64,000 nucleotides of DNA. Origin: Agrypnia vestita. Taxonomy: Eukaryota; Arthropoda; Insecta; Trichoptera; Phryganeidae. Under the pieces are notes generated by a model, which saw nothing but the letters and a program-made list of their open reading frames with translations, was not told where the DNA came from and made no database searches. A program made the position numbers and the translations under genes. This document shows, piece after piece, positions 44,470 through 55,494 of the stretch (position 1 is its first letter; each line of letters begins with the position of its first letter). The stretch is from assembly GCA_016648135.1 (NCBI GenBank), contig JADDOH010000469.1, positions 62,001 through 126,000 of the forward strand, written 5' to 3'.

Positions 44470-45030
44470 AGTAATGTAATGCTGGATGTAGCTTAGTAGA
44501 TGGAATAAAGTAAGAATAGCTGAAATTCAGTGAAATGGTTTTGTCAAGTAAGTGCGAGCGAAGAGAAGATGGTAAAGAATATATATCAGGAAAGTGTTGA
44601 CGGTAAGAGTGGGCTTCTGTAAAAGACCTGGTACGGTCAGATAAACTAACTATTTGGAGGAAGTTTTAAAAGTTTCAACAATCGAAGAGCGTGCATGAGC
44701 AGCAATATCCAAAAAAATATAAAAATATATTGAATGCAGTCACAGAGGATTACTACTTTAAAATGTACTGAATTACAGATTTTATGTATCAAACCCTTCC
44801 AAAATCATGTTTCCTATAAATGTATAGGCGGCAATATTTCCTAAGAAAATTACAAAACATTATAAATAAGTAATCCTCGTAGACTGCATTCTAATTTTTT
44901 TGAATATTGCTGCCATGGCATTTATACCCCACATATATGAAAGTAGTCTTGGTGTGCCAAGGCGTTGTTTCCTCTCTTCCTGTTCCTGCGGAGAATCACC
45001 TTGATGGTTAGTTAGATAGTAACTATTCGT
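44470..45030 (+). mobile_element. Decayed SAYPC-family LINE 3' end with MITE inserted
   Basis: 'GTAATGCTGGATGTAGC', 'GAAAGTGTTGACGGTAAG' and 'CGTGCATGAGC' are followed by the MITE (44701-44936) and resume at 'GGTGTGCCAAGGCG' ending 'GATGGTTAGTTAGATAG'. The MITE therefore post-dates the LINE. Confidence 0.6.
44701..44936. mobile_element. MITE with GGGGTATAAAAGC ends, copy 2
   Basis: Interior 'TGAATGCAGTCACAGAGG' and 'AAAATCATGTTTCC' match 6776-7034; the right end ATTTATACCCC is present, the left end is missing. Confidence 0.65.
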
Positions 45031-45885
45031 AATCAGTGAGTCATTTAATAGAATTCGAATAGTTATCAATTCGATACAATCTCTGGCAGATAACACAGAC
45101 AAGTAGCTTACAAAAAGGTGTGTCATTTTTGCGAGACGTATACAATACTATTGCGAAACAGACTGACAATTATACTCCTTTAAAGACATTCAAAGTTGTT
45201 AGAATGATGGTGTACGTGAAATTTCATGTGTACGCTTTACATCGGCTTCACACGTCATCTACGCCGATTAAAGGCGGGATATCTAATTTAATATTAAGAC
45301 ACTTTTTTTTAAATAATATCGGTAGGTACTTACTTACTTTATATAATATCAGCGTGTTAAAATTGACAAATTATACAATGTTTTACAATAAGAGTCAGGA
45401 CGACGAGAAATGACCCAATAGCGGATATATATTTTTTGTATAGTCTCGCTATCCCACTAATAAAATTAATTTATCTAATAGTCCGATTTTAAAGATGTTA
45501 TCTCTCTCTCTTTCTCTCTCTTCGCTTAACCACTCCCTTTTCGTCTCCTCCACCTAGTTGACATTCTGTCCTTCCCTAATTTTCTTTCCTATGTAAATTT
45601 CTGTACTTTATTCTACATATCGTCGCTATATATATAATTAATCCTATGTGACGTTTTAGTACATTCTGAGATAAACGAATAAAACTGCTTTAAAAAATAA
45701 TTGTCCAGACTTGATTTATAAAAAATATTTTAAATAATTACTAGGCAGACTTTCCAGATGAACGGCGATTTTTTTTTAGTTCCAATATCTTCATAATTTA
45801 TATGAAAAATTGACTAATTGATTCGTTCATCTCAGAATGTACTAAACGGCACATAGGATTTATTATATATTCAGCGAAGATATAC
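45031..45885. other. Unassigned stretch
   Basis: TC-rich microsatellite at about 45501-45525. A short frame (45120-45413) has no motif. Confidence 0.35.
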
Positions 45886-45992
45886 TAGATTAGTCTTATT
45901 ATATTCTCCAGATGAAGGTTGAGACCAACCGAAACTAGTTGACGAATATATAGTATAATAAATGGTTTAAAACTAAATATTTAATTTTAATC
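45886..45992 (+). ncRNA. Decayed hammerhead, family B
   Basis: Reads CCAGATGAAGG (core C-A-G-A-T-G-A, position 4 changed from U to A at 45910), stem GGTT/AACC with GAGACC loop, GAAACTAGTT, GACGAATATATAG. Apart from the core change it is nearly identical to 17391-17435. Predicted inactive. Confidence 0.65.
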
Positions 45993-46345
45993 TATATTTT
46001 AAGTACTAATAACATTTATATTAATAAAATAAATAGGAACCTAAATATTATTGTTGATTAATATGTCAAAATTACCAATTACAAAAATTTAAAAAAAATT
46101 TATACCATATAAATAAACCAACTACTTAAACGTGTAAGTTTACAAAAAACGGTAAGGTTTTTTCTGTCTCCTGAAACATTTAAATTTATGTAGATAGAAG
46201 TTATTGCCGGTTCACGGCCGATTTGAAAATTATAGGTTGACCACAATCAAAAGACCATTCCCTAGCTTTGTCCGGTAAGAAGAAAGCGGGCGAAACTTGC
46301 CTGGCAAGCCCGTATTACAATCCTCAATATGATATTCCAAATAAA
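45993..46345. other. Unassigned stretch
   Basis: No gene or repeat recognised. Confidence 0.3.
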
Positions 46346-46347
46346 TA

Positions 46348-46845
46348 TACAGGGTTATTTGTAAAACATTAATAACCTCACAGGAATATATTGCCGCATC
46401 GATTATGAGTCGAAAATGTTTAAGCTATTATGACCTAATATCAATAGTTCAGGAGATATGCGACATCAAAGTTTGCATTTTTTCAATATTTCTGTCTTAT
46501 TTTTTGTAAAACGTCAAACTATCATTACAGTAACTCATATCGAATATGAAATATTCATTCCCTTTAATACAAGTCACATAAAAAATTCCAATTGGAATTT
46601 TTTCAGGGTTTTTATCATTTTATTTAACTTGTATTGAAACGAATGAATTTTTCGTAATCGATATGAGTTACTGTAATGATAGTCCAACGTTTTACAAAAA
46701 ATAAGTCAGAAATATTGAAAAAAAAATGCAATCTTTGATGTCGCATATCTCTGTAACTATTGATATTAGGTCAACATTTTCGACTCATAATCAAGGCAGG
46801 AATATAGTCCTGCGAGGTTATTAATGTTTTACAAATAACCCTGTA
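46348..46845. mobile_element. Long hairpin element, copy 3
   Basis: Starts TACAGGGTTATTTGTAA and ends TTACAAATAACCCTGTA. Complementary halves around a centre near 46590 (AATTCCAATTGGAATTTT). Very similar to copy 1. Confidence 0.85.
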
Positions 46846-47009
46846 TATTTTTTAGTTTTTTTAAAAAAGGTTACTTAGTTTAAAAACTTATTTTGTGTTC
46901 ATTTTTAGCATCGTAATTATCGTGGTACATCGAAAAGCTAGTTATATTAAGAATACTGGTGCAAAAGTATCCCGTGTAAGTATTCCGATTCTGTGTTTTA
47001 CAAATACGC

Positions 47010-47230
47010 GTAATACCTGCTTCTTCTTCTTCTTTGGTGTCATGTCAGGTCCCCCCAACGTTGACTATCACCCGAGAGAAAGCGTCCCTGTCCTGGGCAG
47101 CACGAAACAGCTCTCCAACACTTCTTATGCCCGTCCCCAGTCGCGTATATTGCGGAGCCAGGAAATTTGTCTCCTTCCAACACCTCTACGACCCTCTATC
47201 TTTCCCATAAGAACCTACCTGCTTAATTTA
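47010..47230 (-). mobile_element. LINE 3' end (SWLRNIR family)
   Basis: The minus strand reads 'MGKIEGRRGVGRRQISWLRN', then with a stop 'VLPRTGTLSLG' and 'PDMTPKKKK', ending in a (GAA)n tail (CTTCTTCTTCTTC at about 47020-47034 on plus). This is the widely distributed tail of an RTE-like/CR1-like LINE. Stop codons and frameshifts present. Confidence 0.7.
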
Positions 47231-47239
47231 AAATAATAC

Positions 47240-47780
47240 ATTTGCCTTTTCGCGTGCTATCAAAGTGCGAACGTGCGAGCTTTCAGTGTACGATGGAGAT
47301 ATATCCTACATCCTACATATGACCTTATTTGGCATGGTTTCGGTAGCAACAGTGTGGTGGTTTTTATCTGTCTAATGGTATCTGCGATCCTAATGATAAC
47401 ATTCCTGAAACCATTATTCATCACTTCACTTTAAGCTGAATCTGCTAGAATATTAGTCACCTGATGTGTACAGTATCGGGTAAACCGTAATGGTCCCAAT
47501 TGGACCGAGTTAAGTTCTTGTTTTATTGTATTTTTGATGTGTAACATCTTTCCTCTCGCTTTCCTGCAATCTGTGGCAGTGATTTCGTGAAAATGGACGG
47601 AAATTCGCAACAGGAAATAAGACGCCAGGGAAGCGCGCGAAATTTCATTTAACCAACGCGCGATGGAAAAAAATAATCGTTTATAAACAAATCAGTGTCC
47701 ACCAAATGCAATCACAGCGAAGACGCACACTTCCAACAGACAACGCTTCTGATTTTGTATATATGTTACGTGGCTGATGT
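47240..47780. promoter_or_regulatory. Candidate cis-regulatory island 3
   Basis: A 500-bp block of even composition, without repeats or ORFs, between repeats. Contains 'CAATTGGACCG', 'TTTATAAACAAATCAG' (forkhead-like) and 'AATGCAATCACAG'. The inference rests on composition and uniqueness within the window. Confidence 0.3.
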
Positions 47781-48394
47781 TGTAATTTTCATATATTTTG
47801 GCATATATCTTCCCAAACTATCCAACAAATATTTTTTTTTACATTAATGTAAACAATAACTAACCTTAATGATTTACATTCTCAAATTTTATTTAATTTA
47901 TGTGATTATTTTTAAATGTTTATTCAAAATTTTCATGCAATATGTATGGCGGCACACCACCGACATCTATGAAAATAAATAAAAACATATAATTGACCAA
48001 ACACACTTCTAAACAAAATGCGTATGTAGATATATACGGTACCTACTTAGTGCGGTAAAATTCAATAATAAAAAAATTCACATTCATTTTCTTTACAAGT
48101 ACTTACTAATTAATAAATATAATATAGGTATTAGCTTTTTTAAATTTTGATGTTAATTTCTGTTACTGCTTAATTGATATTTTTGATTGTGAGATGTCGA
48201 TGATGTTACACATCATATGCGACTACTGTAAGGCTCGTTCGTTTTTTTAATATACACATTATCAATCAACAGGTCTTTGGTAACTCTGATGGATAAACCG
48301 AAAGTGTCATCAAAAAACAAAATAAAAAATTGATTATTAAATTGGATGGAAAACATTAACTATGTTATCTTTTCGAGAATTAAAATATAATATT
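47781..48394. other. Unassigned AT-rich stretch
   Basis: No gene or repeat recognised. Confidence 0.3.
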
Positions 48395-48491
48395 TTTGAT
48401 GTTTATAGAGTTATTAGCGTTTGTGGTTGGACATAATTATTAATTTTAATTAATTAAATAACTATGTATTAGCCACTTGAAAAGTAACTCT

Positions 48492-48538
48492 ACGTCTACC
48501 GGTTTCGATACCACAGTATCTTGATCAGGACGGACGAA
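48492..48538 (-). ncRNA. Damaged hammerhead, family A (minus)
   Basis: Minus strand: CGTCCTGATCAAGATAC, loop, GTATCGAAACCGG, TAGACG. Complete except position 8, changed from G to C (CTGATCA). G8 is a catalytic nucleobase, so cleavage should be lost. Confidence 0.7.
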
Positions 48539-48561
48539 AACTAACTTAGTTTTCGTCCGTT

Positions 48562-48743
48562 CTGATGAAGATACAGTGGTATCGAAACCGATCTGATGAA
48601 GATACAGTGGTATCGAAACCGTTCTGATGAAGATACAGTGGTATCGAAACCGTTCTGATGAAGATACAGTGGTATCGAAACCGTTCTGATGAAGATACAG
48701 TGGTATCGAAACCGTTCTGATGAAGATACAGCGGTATCGAAAC
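48562..48743 (+). ncRNA. Tandem array of six hammerhead cores (31-bp period), family A
   Basis: CTGATGA occurs at 48562, 48593, 48624, 48655, 48686 and 48717, each followed by A, stem II GATAC/GTATC (loop AGTG; AGCG in the last) and GAAAC. Units 1-5 continue straight into the next core through CG(T/A)T and lack the cleavage triplet. Only unit 6 ends AACAGGTA-GACG with a predicted cut after GUA at about 48747/48748. The array is thus six catalytic domains with one substrate strand. The near identity of units 2-5 implies recent expansion. Confidence 0.8.
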
Positions 48744-48805
48744 AGGTAGACGTAGGGTTACTAGTTAAGTGGTTAATTCAAAGTTATTTAATTAATTAAA
48801 TTATA

Positions 48806-50390
48806 ATTTTGAACTCAAGTTTCGAGAGTATCTCCTCATCGACGGGTTATTAACCGTATAAAAAAACCTAATTTACGTAAGTATTAAACATATTAGATAT
48901 AATATTATCTATTATTATATATATATATAAATTATATAAACTGTATTACATATGCCCCAAAGAGAAAAAGTTATTTATATGGGAAAGTATATATGCAAGT
49001 CTTTTTGGGCGTTTACAGAGCTTACATGCCATAGGCTGGCTTAAGTGATCACTTTACATAATGTAACGATCGCCGATTCCTCCCATGATCCACCACGCAG
49101 CTAATTTGGAATGGAATTTATATAACTCGCTTACCAATACGTACTTTATTCAATACCAATACGCCACGTAAGAGAATATAGATGTCGCCGCTGGTAATGA
49201 GACTTGAACACACTCAATAAATATTGTATTAAGTACATATAGTTAATCTATTAACATCAAAGCCATCCGTTCTAGCCAATCACAGAGCTACAGATGCACA
49301 CTTCACTTCGCTTTTTTTTCACTACGTCTTATTTTGTATTGTGGTTGTCTATAAATAGAATACCTACTTTTCCTTAACTAATACATATGTAAATAAATGA
49401 GTATCGAGTCTACTCGCTGTTCACCCTGTATCTTGATACAAGAGACACGCTGTCTGACTAGACCTCCGATAAGGAAAATCACGTTGCTCAATAAATACTA
49501 CGTACTAATTTGAGTCATCTTTTAGATACGATCGATCTGTCATCAAAATATTGTATCATACAATAATAATTTTAAAATATATATATCTCTTTGTTTCAAA
49601 AATGCTATGCTTTTATATCTGCGCGCATTGATTCGCCGTACCTATATAAATTATTCACACGTAGTGCAAAAATTCTAGAGAATTCCACTAAGTGAAATCT
49701 CTCAACGACCTGCTTACGGGTCTGTTCGCAGAATACTAAAATTCATATTTTGACCCCAATTTGATTTTTAGTAATATTTTATCAATTTGTATATCAACCT
49801 TAACATATAGATATATGTCGTGGCGGACCTTTTTATAGAACTTTTTGAGTTCTCCAACTTTTCTATAGAAAGTATTTAAATATCTCTTACCGTTAAGGCA
49901 GCGTTTGTAAAGAACGCATCGCTGGACCATTTTTTCGACTACTTTATTTGTAAATTAGGTCTCTACGGAGCCCTTTTATTTTAACAGGACAATAAATATA
50001 GCCAATGTTCATCCTGAAAGTACTTTCTAAACATCTTATATCTCCTACATCCAAACTTACAAACTACCTCTTTATATATTATTATAGATTGTACACACGT
50101 CAACACAACGTTGAATATGTTCTTACCTGTTCTCTTTTTTGTTCAACCCACAACAAGAAGAATATAAAATTGGTTAATATTATATTAATATACCTTTATC
50201 GGGCCTAACTTGCCTTAAATTTTATTACATCATAGATCTACTTACTTCACAGGTATTGACTTATTACGGGTATCGTGTAGCCAATAGCAAAATCTTAGGG
50301 GAGTTTTTTTTTTTGTTTTTGTGTTAAGTTTGTAGAACTCCATGTTTAATTTCAATGAAATTTAAAATAAATAAAAATTTAATTTTACAT
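48806..50390. other. Stretch with a repeat fragment and no clear gene
   Basis: 48990-49075 is another copy of the 'GCTTAAGTGATCACTTTACA' family (4 copies in the window). TA microsatellite near 48916. Frames at 49736-49930 (minus) and 50005-50208 (plus) are AT-biased and unassigned. Confidence 0.4.
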
Positions 50391-50394
50391 ATTA

Positions 50395-50480
50395 TTAAGT
50401 TCTGGAGGATAAGTGTTATTTTTTATGTGACAGCTGTTTCGGCTTGTAAGGCCATTATCAAACAGTGGATATACCACGTA
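50395..50480 (-). ncRNA. Decayed hammerhead, family M
   Basis: Minus strand: TGT, TTGATAA (C3 to U, G8 to A) at 50461-50455, T, GGC-CTTACAA-GCC, GAAA (50440-50437), self-complementary ACAGCTGT helix III, cut triplet GUC at about 50430-50429 and ACA helix I. The helix elements fit well, but two core positions are mutated, so it is predicted inactive. Confidence 0.6.
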
Positions 50481-51340
50481 TAATCGACTTATTTATAAGG
50501 TTTATGTTACCGCCTCAGATTCTTTTTTCCTATGCACTAATCATTAAGGATTCCCCGGTTTATAAAATTCGATGTGACGATTAATTACCGAAATTCCCCT
50601 ATTGTAGTATGCAATTTGGGTTGTACTAGGTATTGTACTATGTCTGTCTCACTAGAAAAATCTGTGCTGAGATATTATATTTTACGAAATATTTGTATTT
50701 GTATATAAATATTTATATTCATTTACACGAGTTTCAAGTTATTTATTCTTAATGTTGTTAGTTGTATATATAAAGTAAAAGTATATTAAAAAATTGATTA
50801 AAAATACAGTTATTTTTAAAAGCATTTATAATATGTTTTATTGTTTGGAAAAAAAAGAAAAACAGACGAAAAAAAAAACCTAGGTACAGAGATTAGTAAT
50901 CGTAAAAGAGCACCATTTTGTGTCTTCCCATATTTTTAATTCATGTTTTTTTTTTTAATATTTTTTTTTTTGGAATTTATTATTGGATTATATTAAAGAT
51001 TTTATTGCATGTCAAAGTCTAGCGAAACAATCTGGTTGATCTTTTTGATTTGTTTCAAAGCGAATTAATTCTTAATATTAGAATACTTATTAAGCGACTT
51101 TCATGATACTTCAAAGTTTTGCGGAAGTTTTAGTTTTAGCTCCATCTACGATACAGCCTGTATAAAATAAGTGCTAGTATTACGTTACAAATTATTTCAC
51201 AGATCTATTTATTTTTATATATTTAATTAAAACCAAATATTTCATTAATGCCAATCTTTTCATCTATATTCGTAGCAAATAAAGAAAATAAATATCGTAA
51301 AAAAAAATATTAACCTTATGATCGTAAAAATAGGGTAGTC
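50481..51340. other. AT-rich stretch upstream of the CpG block
   Basis: Long T/A runs around 50860-50960 and no recognisable gene. Confidence 0.35.
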
Positions 51341-51877
51341 TATTTGCTAACTTTTACGCGTAAACTCGCGAGTGGAGCAAAATGTATTACGACAATAGGC
51401 AGGACGATGTGACGTAGGCGACCGCAGCGAACGTGCGCGCCAAACGGTTCTGTAACACAAATGTCTCGGCGGCAAAACACGCGGATGCAGTTGTAAAGTG
51501 CCGCGCGCAGTACGGGAGCGCCGCGCCAACGGGGAGGACGATCCACCCCTATCCGCGGCTTCTATCGGCACCCTTGCTACCTGCGGGATCGCGCGATTCG
51601 GCCCCCCTTTCTCGCTGCAGCCCGGAGAGAGCGACGGACGTATATCTCCGTCCCGCCGCGCCTCGTCGCTCTCGAGCCCGCTAGCAGAAGTGGCGGACTC
51701 AAACGTTGACGCGAGCTCGCCGGTGCTAGACGCGTTTCGAGAGAGCATTGCCCGAACTCCGAGATATTGTTCGAACGTGTTTTGACGCGCCTGACCGCGA
51801 GTTATCCGCAGTAGCGAGGCTGACTCGTCTTGTTGTGACACGCAGTAAACCCGACCGAGCTCCCGCGCTGTGACTAG

Positions 51878-51912
51878 TATAAATAATATTTCGGCGCGCT
51901 GGGAGAGTCTGT
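51878..51912 (+). promoter_or_regulatory. Candidate upstream core promoter (TATAAATA)
   Basis: TATAAATA at 51878-51885 with a start expected near 51908 in 'GAGAGTCTGTG' (weak initiator). GTGAGT at 51977 could be a donor for a short 5' UTR exon. Confidence 0.4.
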
Positions 51913-52058
51913 GATTTTCGCGTTTTCCGACCGATTTTCGAAAACTGCGATCGCTGTCGGAGGACACTGTTGTTGTTGTGAGTGATTAATAATTGCGTGA
52001 CGTCTGTGCTGCTTGACATTGGCCTACGGTTGAACGACCCCGATTCGGCGAATCTCCA

Positions 52059-52092
52059 TATATATCCGCGCCCCGCGGGTTGTCGCTCATTC
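52059..52092 (+). promoter_or_regulatory. Core promoter: TATA box and initiator
   Basis: TATATAT at 52059-52065 lies 30 bp before the A of TCATTC (52087-52092), a full match to the arthropod initiator TCAKTY with start at 52089. The spacing is exactly that of focused promoters. A DPE-like GGAAG is at +28. Confidence 0.65.
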
Positions 52093-52163
52093 TCTCGCGG
52101 AAGTCCAGCGTTCTCGGAAGAAATCCGACATTGCTTAATTTGATGTCATCAAAAAATTAAACT

Positions 52164-52270
52164 ATGGCCACCGTATTTCAACATCCCTTGCCGGAGTACA
52201 TGGACCCGTGCGTGGACCAGTTCAGCCGATATCTGGCCGAGATCATCGACGTCTTCATCGTGATGCTGCG
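52164..52270 (+). CDS. First coding exon of unrecognised host gene
   Basis: ATG at 52164 in ACTATGGCC context, 75 bp after the predicted start; encodes MATVFQHPLPEYM then DPCVDQFSRYLAEI and IDVFIVMLR. Codons are strongly GC3-biased, unlike all surrounding frames. A good donor G|GTACGT at 52270/52271 ends the exon in phase 2; without splicing the frame stops at 52278-52280 after 38 codons. Joined to the next piece the phase fits. No known domain recognised; hydrophobic helix-like residues (IIDVFIVML) are visible. Confidence 0.5.
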
Positions 52271-52434
52271 GTACGTGTAACCCGCCCGACTGTTGAGACT
52301 TAAGACCTTTTAGTGTTAATCAATCGACAATCCTGCAATCAAGTTGCGTGTATAAGTGTGCCAGCCTTCGGGATCATCCAGAACTGACTCGCGGTGAAAT
52401 TCGGCGACTTTCGAATACTGTTGCGAAACCGAAG

Positions 52435-52583
52435 CCGCGCCGAGATGGCCATCGGGTTCATGCCTTCCGACGAGGACACGGACGCCCGGTACGAGCGGCT
52501 GAACAGGATCCTGGTGGAGCTGTACGAGGTGGTGTACCACCTGGTGAACAGGGAGGTCCCGCAGACGGCGGGCCCGCAGAGGG
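52435..52583 (+). CDS. Second coding piece of the host gene
   Basis: Highly GC3-biased frame RAEMAIGFMPSDED, then 'TDARYERLNRILVELYEVV' and 'YHLVNREVPQTAGPQR', ending at a strong donor GGG|GTGAGT (52583/52584). The frame is open from 52388; an AG at 52433-52434 would join it in phase with the exon ending at 52270 (164-bp intron), though the pyrimidine tract is poor. Alternatively the ATG at 52445 starts an alternative first exon. The YERLNRILVELYEVVYHL stretch should form an amphipathic helix. Gene not recognised. Confidence 0.55.
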
Positions 52584-52978
52584 GTGAGTCCGGCAGCCGA
52601 CTAACTATAATCCTCCTCGCCGCGCTGGTCCCCGATTGAAAAACCTTGGAAACTTTGAAACGGAACGCATTGTCGAAAAGCTCTTCGCTTCGAAGAATCG
52701 TAGAAATAAAGCTTCAGGTATGGAATGAAAGTTTTGTGTGAAAGAAAGCGAGCTGGAATCCCACGTCACTGACGTAAGGTGACTAAGAAATGACAGTATT
52801 TTTTTAATGAACGCACTGAGGGATTTCTAATCGTTTTAAACGGGTACCTAATTGTATAGTTATATAGTACTTACTGCTGTTTCTAAACTGCCATGATAAT
52901 CTATGTGATTAACGTAAAATATTTAAAAAAATTCTCAGTTATACAGAATTTATCGACATTTAATAATTCATTTATAAA
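52584..52978 (+). other. Start of the host gene intron
   Basis: Begins with the GTGAGT donor and turns AT-rich by about 52790. The intron must run beyond the window or to an exon I could not identify. Confidence 0.45.
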
Positions 52979-53174
52979 TTTTAAATATTTATTCTTCTGA
53001 AGCTAAATAATCTAAATACAAGTTTTAATAATAAATCTTAAATAATTCAACAAGTATTCAAAAATTCACAGTTATATTATAAATATTTTTTCTTCTGAAG
53101 CTAAATAATCTAAATACGAATTTTTATAATAAACCTTAATTAATTCAACAAGTATTCAAAAATTCACAGTAATA
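52979..53174. repeat. Tandem duplication, about 97-bp unit, two copies
   Basis: 'TTCTTCTGAAGCTAAATAAT' and 'TTCAACAAGTATTCAAAAAT' recur once each after about 97 bp, with about 10 percent divergence. Confidence 0.8.
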
Positions 53175-55410
53175 TTTTAAATTTGTATTAATTCATAATG
53201 AATAAACATTATTTGTAAGCAGTTTGATAAAATAGTGAAAACAGCGTAACAGCCAGGCAAGGACCTGTCAATTAAACGACTTTATTGATTATAATTATTT
53301 GACATAACGTTTTAATTTATATGATTGTACTTAATTTTAATTTATTCGATTGTTGTGTCAACTTATAATTTTTTTAATTTAATTAATTATATTAATTTTT
53401 TTCTCATCTAATAATTGTTCCATCATACCTATATGTGTATATTTTTGTGATGTCCTTTCATTTATGTGTGCAAATTATTGTTTCCATCACCTAATCATTT
53501 ACCGCATAAATCACTTAACATAATATTTGTTTTATGTACTGAACATGAATAAAAGTTTGTACCGATTTGTATAATTTATTCGACTTTTTATTTGAACCTT
53601 ATCCCAGAAAAAAAAAGCAAATATGAACCGTCTGTACAAGAAATAGATACAGATTAAGAAAATGGCACACATTAAATAAATATAAATATAAATTTCATAC
53701 ATCACAAAAATATACAAATATAGATATGACATTCAAGTGATATAATAAACTTATTCAAGTAAACGTCAAAGATTAGATATTATTACGCGTACCTACGCAC
53801 TTATTACGCGTTTGTACGTCACAAATGATTTTGTGGTTAGTCACATCGTAACGGTAAAAATATAAGTCACAAGTTATTCTCTAATTCAGATTCTGAAAGT
53901 GAAATTCAAATTCGTAGAGAGAAATAAAATTGCGTGACTCAACACAAGGACTGAAATAAATTAAAAAAATACGATTATATTTTCAGTCGACTCGTATAAC
54001 AAAGTTTACAGTCGACAAATTTTCAAGCTTTCAAGTATTTTCTTGTATTCGGAATACGCTATTTAATATAAATATGCATGTCTAAAATGCGTAAAATATG
54101 TTTTTAAAGTCAATCTGTCTTAATAAGTGTAGGTAGGAACTTATGTGTTTATTTTTGAGTTGACACATTTTTATTTACATACTTATATAAAGATTAGATA
54201 AATAAAAAATAATAATACATAAGTAATCGTTATTTATTTTTTCATTTTTAACAGCACGTTATACGCACCTATTTATACATATAGGTATGTTATAAATCTA
54301 TGTACCTATATATGCAATTGGTAGAATATCCATATGCATTTGAGCTTTATAAAAATAATACAAAAATATTTTTCAATGCCAGATAATTAATACAAATTAG
54401 AAATAATTATTTATGTTCTAGTTTTGTTTTAATTTAATTTTAATAACAAGCAGATTATTATTTGACAATACTTGAGATTAGAGTAGATTGGAACCCTCGA
54501 CCTTTTTGCGAGTAGCAAGCGAACACAGGTGTACCTAGGTACCTACCTTTTATCTGTTTCGATACACTACCGTGCGATAAAAACGCTTCATTTTTTTATC
54601 AATATGCATTGCATTGCCATCTATTGACAATTCCTGATAATTTTTCCTCGTATAAATTGCTACAATCTTTACCGACATATATTTTTGATTTCCTTTCACT
54701 GTAATGATGTAATCTTCATTTCTTATTGCGTAATACATTCCATTCAACTTTAAACTATTTTTTACTGTTATTATATTTCACAAATTGCTGACACCTTTCA
54801 TGTTGAACGGCCATGACTCCAATTGTGGGGGAAAACCCAGCGCTAATAATCTTGCCAAACACGAGAGCACCGTTACTATACTTGAAATCGTCACCTCGGT
54901 GAATTCCTGGAAATGATTTGTGTATTTAAGGATCCTTAAAAATCGTAAAATAAATAAATAAATAAAATAATAAATAAAAATCTTATTCGGTAGCGCCAGT
55001 TGATCGATTTGCGTGTTTAGAAAACTATTTTCAAAGTGGAAAGGATTAAGATACCGATAAGAGAATGGCAGCTGGAAGGAGTAATGATTTGCATTTAAAA
55101 AAAAAGTATACTTATTTATTTGTGTATTATATTTTTGTCATATCTAGGTAAATATGGCGAGATATTTTTACTGAAACAAATTAGATAAATCTCTATAATC
55201 CCCAATTGAATGGTACACAAAAAACCGATTTATCGATCTATCTAAAAAAATATTTCATATAAAATTAGACGTAGGTATGCAACATGATTGCGCTAGTTAA
55301 TATTCAATATTTTATGATATTAATGCATATTTAACATGTGAATAAGTTACAACTTCAATCTGTCGATGTTCTATAATTTCAAAAGATCTCTACCCTCTGG
55401 CCACCTCAAC
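53175..55410. other. Two kilobases of AT-rich intron or intergenic DNA
   Basis: No gene. At 54485-54545 the minus strand shows a decayed tRNA-like head with B-box-like GAGGGTTCCAATC. An AAATAAAT-rich tract lies at 54952-54975. Confidence 0.35.
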
Positions 55411-55494
55411 CAGCTGCTTCTTGCGATATTTTGTATATTTGGAAGGAAGATCGATTTGGAGACAGTATAGTATTACTAAAGGCCAAATGCTTGA

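Larger units (their letters stand above)
48396..48805. mobile_element. Foldback element, HHR family A, with HHR-core tandem array
   Basis: Left arm (48396-48535, minus sense) and right arm (48562-48805) are inverted copies of the Penelope-like 3' segment at 17985-18730: TTTAATTAATTAAATAAC and its complement, and GTAGACGTAGGGTTACTAG against the left 'GTAACTCTACGTCTAC'. The left arm has one damaged HHR, the right arm six tandem core units. No protein is coded. Confidence 0.8.
51345..52100 (+). promoter_or_regulatory. CpG-rich promoter region of host gene
   Basis: GC and CpG content jump from 51,360 to 52,640 in an AT-rich window. Long open frames on both strands here (for example 51347-51967 minus) are by-products of low stop frequency. 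Two core promoters can be read inside (51878 and 52059), so this looks like the 5' end of a gene transcribed rightwards. Confidence 0.6.

Noticed and set aside
51347..51967. 206-codon minus-strand open frame as gene
   Set aside because: Lies in the CpG-rich block where stops are rare; overlapping long frames on both strands and no domain.
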